Below are positions 14,466-17,702 of a stretch of 17,702 nucleotides of DNA, in pieces. The stretch lies in NCBI GenBank assembly GCA_050287105.1, contig JBNKBG010000053.1:1-17702 (forward strand), read 5' to 3'. The DNA comes from JAPHTQ01 sp050287105 (lineage in GTDB: Bacteria > Pseudomonadota > Gammaproteobacteria > Thiohalomonadales > Thiohalomonadaceae). The position numbers and the translations under genes are program-made. The notes under the pieces are model-generated. The model saw only the letters and a program-made list of their open reading frames with translations, had not been told where the DNA came from and did not search any database. Each line of letters opens with the position of its first letter. Within the stretch, counting starts at the first letter, position 1.

Positions 14466-14504
14466 AGAAAACCCCTGACCGAATATCGATCAGGGGTTCT
14501 ATTG
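14466..14504. terminator. Terminator between convergent lpxA and cytochrome c peroxidase genes
   Basis: AACCCCTGA (14470-14478) pairs with TCAGGGGTT (14490-14498) around an 11-base loop. On the minus strand TTTTCTTTT follows the stem, a good tail for the peroxidase transcript, whose stop is at 14514. On the plus strand the tail (CTATTGTT) is weaker, so termination of lpxA may be partial. Confidence 0.8.
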
Positions 14505-14513
14505 TTACAACAT

Positions 14514-15503
14514 TTAGCCAAAAGGTTTGGGGATTGGTGTTTTCTCTGTTGATGGCGGCAGGGTCGGTAATTGGAATGCGGGCTGATCACCGGTCAGACT
14601 TTTGAGAAAAGCAACGATCTGTGCATTCTCTTTCGCACTGAAGGTCTTGCCCAACTGAATACGAGCCATAGTATCCACCGCTTCTTTCAGTGTTTGGGCT
14701 TCGCCGTCATGGAAATAGGGATAGGTCAATTCAACGTTACGCAAGGTTGGAACCTTGAACTTGAAACGGTCGGCATCTTTCCCTGTTACCGCACTCCGTC
14801 CTACAGCCCCATTTTTTGATTTGTAGGGTTCAATCACGCCCATTTTCTGGAACGAGTTACCCCCTACCGCAGCACCATTATGGCAGGCAGTGCAGCCACT
14901 GGATTTGAAGAGCTTATAGCCTGCCACTTCATCCGTATTCAGGACGACCTTGTTACCTAACAACCACTGATCGAACCGTGAGTTTGGCGTCACCAGAGTC
15001 TTCTCGAACTCAGCAATCGCCTGAGTAACTTCATCGATGGTGATTTTGTCGGTACCGAAGACCTGCTTGAACTCGGTGACGTACTGCGGGATCGACTCCA
15101 GCACATTGATGGCGAGTTTGTGGGTAAAACCCATTTCACCTGGATTGGCGATAGGGCCACCCGCCTGAGCCTTCAGATCCTTGGCACGGCCATCCCAAAA
15201 CTGTGCCACATTCATACTCGAATTGAGTACGGTAGGCGCATTGATTGGCCCCTGGTTCCAGTTATGACCGATTGAGGTTTTCAGATTATCGGTCCCTCCC
15301 ATACTCAGGTTGTGACAGGAGTTACAGGAGATAAATCCAGACTTTGAAAGCCGCGGATCAAAGTAGAGTTTCTTGCCCAATTCCACTTGGCCAAGATTGA
15401 TTCTATCCACCGGCTTGATCGGTTCGATGGGTTCTGCGGCCTGTAAGCTGGCCATGCAAAAACTTAACAACAAGGTTGGAAGCGCTACAAACTTAATTTC
15501 CAT
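14514..15503 (-). CDS. Di-haem cytochrome c peroxidase (periplasmic)
   Basis: This enzyme reduces hydrogen peroxide to water in the periplasm with electrons from c-type cytochromes or a similar donor. The 329-residue product has a Sec signal (about 1-23, ending CMASLQA-A). It has two c-type haem sites: CNSCH (60-64) and CTACH (204-208). Between and after them are the family blocks FWDGRAKDL (102-110), NPGEMGF (120-126), FEKTLVTPNSRFDQWL and VPTLRNVELTYPYFHDG (251-267). His80 sits where the low-potential haem ligand loop is expected, and Met279 is a candidate axial ligand of the high-potential haem. The ATG at 15503 is preceded by GAAAGG at 8 bases; a GTG three codons earlier would overlap that site. 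An Irr-type regulator lies upstream on the same strand, with an Irr-box-like site in the gap. A MauG-like role is less likely, given the ordinary length and motifs. Confidence 0.93.
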   Translation of the reverse strand: MEIKFVALPTLLLSFCMASLQAAEPIEPIKPVDRINLGQVELGKKLYFDPRLSKSGFISCNSCHNLSMGGTDNLKTSIGHNWNQGPINAPTVLNSSMNVAQFWDGRAKDLKAQAGGPIANPGEMGFTHKLAINVLESIPQYVTEFKQVFGTDKITIDEVTQAIAEFEKTLVTPNSRFDQWLLGNKVVLNTDEVAGYKLFKSSGCTACHNGAAVGGNSFQKMGVIEPYKSKNGAVGRSAVTGKDADRFKFKVPTLRNVELTYPYFHDGEAQTLKEAVDTMARIQLGKTFSAKENAQIVAFLKSLTGDQPAFQLPTLPPSTEKTPIPKPFG

Positions 15504-15653
15504 ATTCAGCACCTTTCAATTAGTCACCAGATTGAGCAAAGCTTCAATCCAGTATTGGGGGAGTACACTTCAGTCATATCGAGTAATGCCTGTAACAGAA
15601 ACCCAGTGCAGAGCTGCTACCACAGAATTCCCGTATATATGACTGCGTTATTC

Positions 15654-15668
15654 TTAGATCGATTCTAA
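15654..15668. promoter_or_regulatory. Irr-box-like operator upstream of the cytochrome c peroxidase gene
   Basis: TTAGATCGATTCTAA is an inverted repeat with perfect 5-base ends (TTAGA/TCTAA). Against the Irr (iron control element) core TTAGAA-N3-TTCTAA it matches 11 of 12 defined bases. It sits about 150 bases before the peroxidase start and about 60 bases after the Irr-type gene's stop. Control by the neighbouring regulator is inferred. The rest of the 217-base gap shows no gene. Confidence 0.6.
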
Positions 15669-15729
15669 TAACAGAACAATGAGATCGATCAAAGATTTGG
15701 GATATGAGGATCAGAAAACGGAAGCTAAT

Positions 15730-16170
15730 TCAGGAAGGGCGGTTTCTATTTCTTATGCGGATAACAAGATCGATGGTATCCAGACTGGTACCGTCTGGCA
15801 GGGAATCTTTTAACTGCTCAGGAATAAGGTTCTCTTCAATGTCGACAAGCTCACCAGTATCTACATTGAAAAAATGGTGGTGATGGCTCGTATTAGAGTC
15901 ATAGAAGGTGGCAGAGCCATCTACGTTGATTTGCCGTAGCAGTCCATGTTGGCGGAAAAGAGCGAGGGTATTGTACACCGTGGCCTTTGAAACCTTATTA
16001 CCTGCCAGAAAGATCTGATCGTAAAGCTGTTCTGCGGTCACGTGCTGATCATGGGAGAAAAGGCAAGCAGCGATAACCCTGCGCTGTGCCGTGAGGAACA
16101 CTCCATGTCCAGAGAGCTTCGACTCGAGAAACCTCCCTGTTAGCTGCTTTTCACCGCTTTTTGATACCAT
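15730..16170 (-). CDS. irr: Fur-superfamily regulator, Irr type
   Basis: A 146-residue Fur-superfamily DNA-binding protein. The winged helix contains VTAEQLYDQIFLAGNKVSKATVYNTLALFRQHGLL. The dimer domain has YDSNTSHHHHFFNVDTGELVDIE with a His run at 96-99, and ends DTIDLVIRIRNRNRPS. The His run with FF and the D-I-V-RIR ending resemble Irr, the haem-responsive Fur relative. The CXXC zinc pairs of classical Fur are absent and only Cys36 is present. No N-terminal GCPWH haem motif is seen, as in Irr proteins that lack it. No ribosome binding site precedes the ATG at 16170; a TATACT 7 bases upstream suggests a leaderless mRNA. It precedes the peroxidase gene on the same strand, with an Irr-box-like site between. 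A PerR-like peroxide sensor is the alternative. Confidence 0.8.
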   Translation of the reverse strand: MVSKSGEKQLTGRFLESKLSGHGVFLTAQRRVIAACLFSHDQHVTAEQLYDQIFLAGNKVSKATVYNTLALFRQHGLLRQINVDGSATFYDSNTSHHHHFFNVDTGELVDIEENLIPEQLKDSLPDGTSLDTIDLVIRIRNRNRPS

Positions 16171-16177
16171 GGATGGG

Positions 16178-16207
16178 AGTATAAGGATGAGTTGTTGGGA
16201 AAAACAA
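16178..16207 (-). promoter_or_regulatory. Candidate promoter of the Irr-type gene
   Basis: On the minus strand TTGTTT (16207-16202) and TATACT (16183-16178) are 18 bases apart. The -10 is good (5/6) and the -35 weak (3/6). The ATG follows the -10 by only 7 bases, so the transcript would be leaderless or nearly so. Confidence 0.35.
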
Positions 16208-16215
16208 TAGCAGGG

Positions 16216-16977
16216 CTATAAACGCCCATTCAGCTTCAGTTTGTACTTACCCTTCGCATCGGCCTTACCCAACCAGCCTAGCGCCTGCTGCAGTGATGCG
16301 TCGGCATCGTTTTTCGCGCCAACGGTACCGCTCAAACCATAGCTGCTATCCGGTTTGAACAGGATTTGTGCATCCAGTTCGAGCGGACCACCCAGGTCCT
16401 TGAGCTGTGCAACAACGACACCCTGTTCGTCGGTTGCGATCTCTGCCTGCAGGTTACCCATTTTGAAGGCCTGGGGTGACAACACCTCTGCGCTTTGCCA
16501 GCTGGCTCGGCCTGTGGCGGTGGCAGCGTGGCTAACGGGATCAAATTCGAGTTGGGTAATGTTCAGGGTAACGGTGCCCGCGACAGCAACCGGGATCGGC
16601 ATTGGTGGGACAAAGCTCATCAGTTCAGTCAGTGGCAGTTGTCCACTCACCTCACTCAACCGGATCGGACCGGATGTGAGTGGTACTGTTACCTCTCCCT
16701 GCAAATAGCCCTGTGGGGTCTGAATAGAGAAACCGGCACCCAGCTTGCCAAGCAGGAGAGGTAGCATTTGCAGATCCCAGTGCAAGGCACCGAGCGGTTG
16801 GCCCTTCCAGCTAGTCTGGCTTGCAGCGCCTTGCCAGATGCTTCCGTTAATCCCCTGCAGTTGTAACGGAAGGCCCTTTGGTGCAAACCATGACCAGACG
16901 GTGGCTGCGGGAAACAGCATCAACAGAAACAGCAGGTAGGCGACACCACCTAGAGTGATCAGGCGAAAACGACTCAT
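16216..16977 (-). CDS. gspN: Type II secretion system protein N
   Basis: GspN is an inner-membrane-anchored, mostly periplasmic accessory protein of the type II secretion system, which exports folded proteins across the outer membrane; its exact role is unclear. The 253-residue product has one N-terminal membrane segment (about 9-29). A long beta-rich periplasmic part follows, with the family-type stretch GINGSIWQGAASQ near 43-55 and LGALHWDLQMLPLLLGKLGAGF in segments. The ATG overlaps the gspM stop by one base (TAATG), so translation is coupled. It is the last gene of the gsp operon seen here; the Irr-type gene starts 45 bases further on the same strand and appears to have its own promoter. 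Family assignment rests on position, topology and the WxG-type motif. Confidence 0.88.
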   Translation of the reverse strand: MSRFRLITLGGVAYLLFLLMLFPAATVWSWFAPKGLPLQLQGINGSIWQGAASQTSWKGQPLGALHWDLQMLPLLLGKLGAGFSIQTPQGYLQGEVTVPLTSGPIRLSEVSGQLPLTELMSFVPPMPIPVAVAGTVTLNITQLEFDPVSHAATATGRASWQSAEVLSPQAFKMGNLQAEIATDEQGVVVAQLKDLGGPLELDAQILFKPDSSYGLSGTVGAKNDADASLQQALGWLGKADAKGKYKLKLNGRL

Positions 16978-17468
16978 TACGCGCCACCACCCAGTACCAC
17001 CGTGGCATTGACCAGCCCCGGCTCTGCCAGCCGTTCCATATTCAGGCTGTCGACACCGATACCCTGCTTTTCACTCAGTTCACCAAGCCACTGCAGCATG
17101 GCGTCAAAACCCGCTCCTTCCAGCCGTACCCGTACCTTGTCACCGTTGGGGCTTAACTGTTTGAGCGACTTGCCCAGGCCAAATTTACGTGCAGCCGCGT
17201 CGATAGCGCTCATCGCTGATTGGCCGTTGGCTCTGCCACTACTTTGCGGCGAACCGCCCATCAGTCCCTTTACCTCGACCGCCGTCTGACGCATCCAGGC
17301 AAGCTCTTCCGTTTGGCTTGCGACACTGCTGCGCAGGCGGCTCAATTCACTGCTGAAGGGATCGATGATCAACGCATAGATCAGGATCAGCACCAGAGCG
17401 ACACCACCGCCACCCAGCATCTTCTGTTCACGCGGTTGCAGTCCTGACCAGTACTCATGCAGATTCAT
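16977..17468 (-). CDS. gspM: Type II secretion system protein M
   Basis: GspM is a bitopic inner-membrane protein that pairs with GspL in the assembly platform of the secretion machine. The 163-residue product has a short cytoplasmic N-terminus (MNLHEYWSGLQPREQKML), typical of the family. One membrane segment follows (about 19-37). A periplasmic coiled stretch (SELSRLRSSVASQTEELAWM) comes next, then a ferredoxin-like C-terminal domain with VRLEGAGFDAMLQWLGELSEKQGIGVDSLNMERL in segments. The ATG overlaps the gspL stop by four bases (ATGA), and the stop touches the gspN start. Length matches other GspM proteins (about 160). Confidence 0.92.
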   Translation of the reverse strand: MNLHEYWSGLQPREQKMLGGGGVALVLILIYALIIDPFSSELSRLRSSVASQTEELAWMRQTAVEVKGLMGGSPQSSGRANGQSAMSAIDAAARKFGLGKSLKQLSPNGDKVRVRLEGAGFDAMLQWLGELSEKQGIGVDSLNMERLAEPGLVNATVVLGGGA

Positions 17469-17702
17469 GCTCCGGCCTCCTTGATCACGATACGACTCTC
17501 GACGCGATCACCGCGTGCCGTGGCACTGCGCACTTCGACACTCAGTTGCTTCTTTTGCAGGGCCTCTTTCAATTGGTCCAGTACCGGCAGTCCCTCTACG
17601 TTAAGCTCCAGCTCCAGTTCTCCCTGCTTATAACGCAGGCTCTGCACCGTCAGACCCTTGCTTTCCGCCAATACGGCGCCGCTACCCGCCATGAGATGGG
17701 TG
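17465..17702 (-). CDS. gspL: Type II secretion system protein L, C-terminal fragment (cut by window edge)
   Basis: Only the last 79 or so codons are in the window; the frame is open to the right edge, so the gene continues. The segment THLMAGSGAVLAESKGLTV then SLRYKQGELELELNVEGLPVLDQLKEAL and a final VESRIVIKEAGA form the periplasmic ferredoxin-like domain of GspL. GspL links the cytoplasmic ATPase GspE to GspM in the inner-membrane platform. The stop overlaps the gspM start by four bases (ATGA), the usual gspL-gspM arrangement. The identity rests largely on this context, with fitting sequence features. Confidence 0.88.
   Translation of the reverse strand, partial: THLMAGSGAVLAESKGLTVQSLRYKQGELELELNVEGLPVLDQLKEALQKKQLSVEVRSATARGDRVESRIVIKEAGA

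Overview
The window is chromosomal core sequence from a gammaproteobacterium. The evidence is the block hrcA/grpE | nadK-recN ... bamE | rnfH-ratA ... smpB-ssrA, which extends the arrangement known from E. coli (grpE | nadK-recN-bamE-ratB-ratA-smpB-ssrA), plus a tmRNA tag of the gammaproteobacterial type (ANDDNYALAA). An HrcA/CIRCE system, a Tat-exported DsrE-like protein, an Irr-type Fur homologue and a type II secretion operon point away from enterics and towards a deeper-branching, possibly sulfur-oxidising lineage such as Chromatiales or relatives. The lineage is an inference; no marker here fixes the genus. The DNA is moderately GC-rich, with a visibly more AT-rich stretch at about 13.6-16.2 kb.

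Layout. Positions 1-111 (minus) are the 5' end of prfB, including its complete programmed +1 frameshift site. After a 148-bp inverted-repeat element comes a long minus-strand cluster read right to left: hrcA, grpE, dnaK, dnaJ, a Tat-signal DsrE-like gene, and dapB. A perfect CIRCE operator lies upstream of hrcA, and a candidate sigma-32 promoter sits at the grpE stop codon, so the chaperones may be under both repressor and heat-shock sigma control. Stem-loops between cluster genes may set the protein ratios.

Divergent from hrcA are nadK and recN (plus). recN carries a single in-frame TAG at codon 320 with an otherwise full-length reading frame. A second copy of the inverted-repeat element separates recN from the convergent fur gene. 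fur and bamE are divergent around a candidate Fur box. rnfH-ratA-NSS transporter (minus) are followed by a divergent intergenic region with a 12-bp perfect inverted repeat, then smpB and ssrA (plus), which encode the two parts of trans-translation. ssrA ends in a strong intrinsic terminator.

From 13.6 to 16.2 kb there is an isolated lpxA-type acyltransferase gene (plus), then a di-haem cytochrome c peroxidase gene and an Irr-type regulator gene (both minus), with an Irr-box-like operator between them. This looks like a local haem/peroxide circuit. The right edge holds gspN, gspM and the 3' end of gspL (minus, overlapping or touching), the tail of a type II secretion operon.

No CRISPR array, insertion sequence, phage gene or recognisable defence system is visible. 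The points most worth attention are the recN amber codon, the paired GCAAAG-rich inverted repeats beside stop codons, the layered heat-shock control, the Irr-peroxidase module and the probable leaderless smpB.
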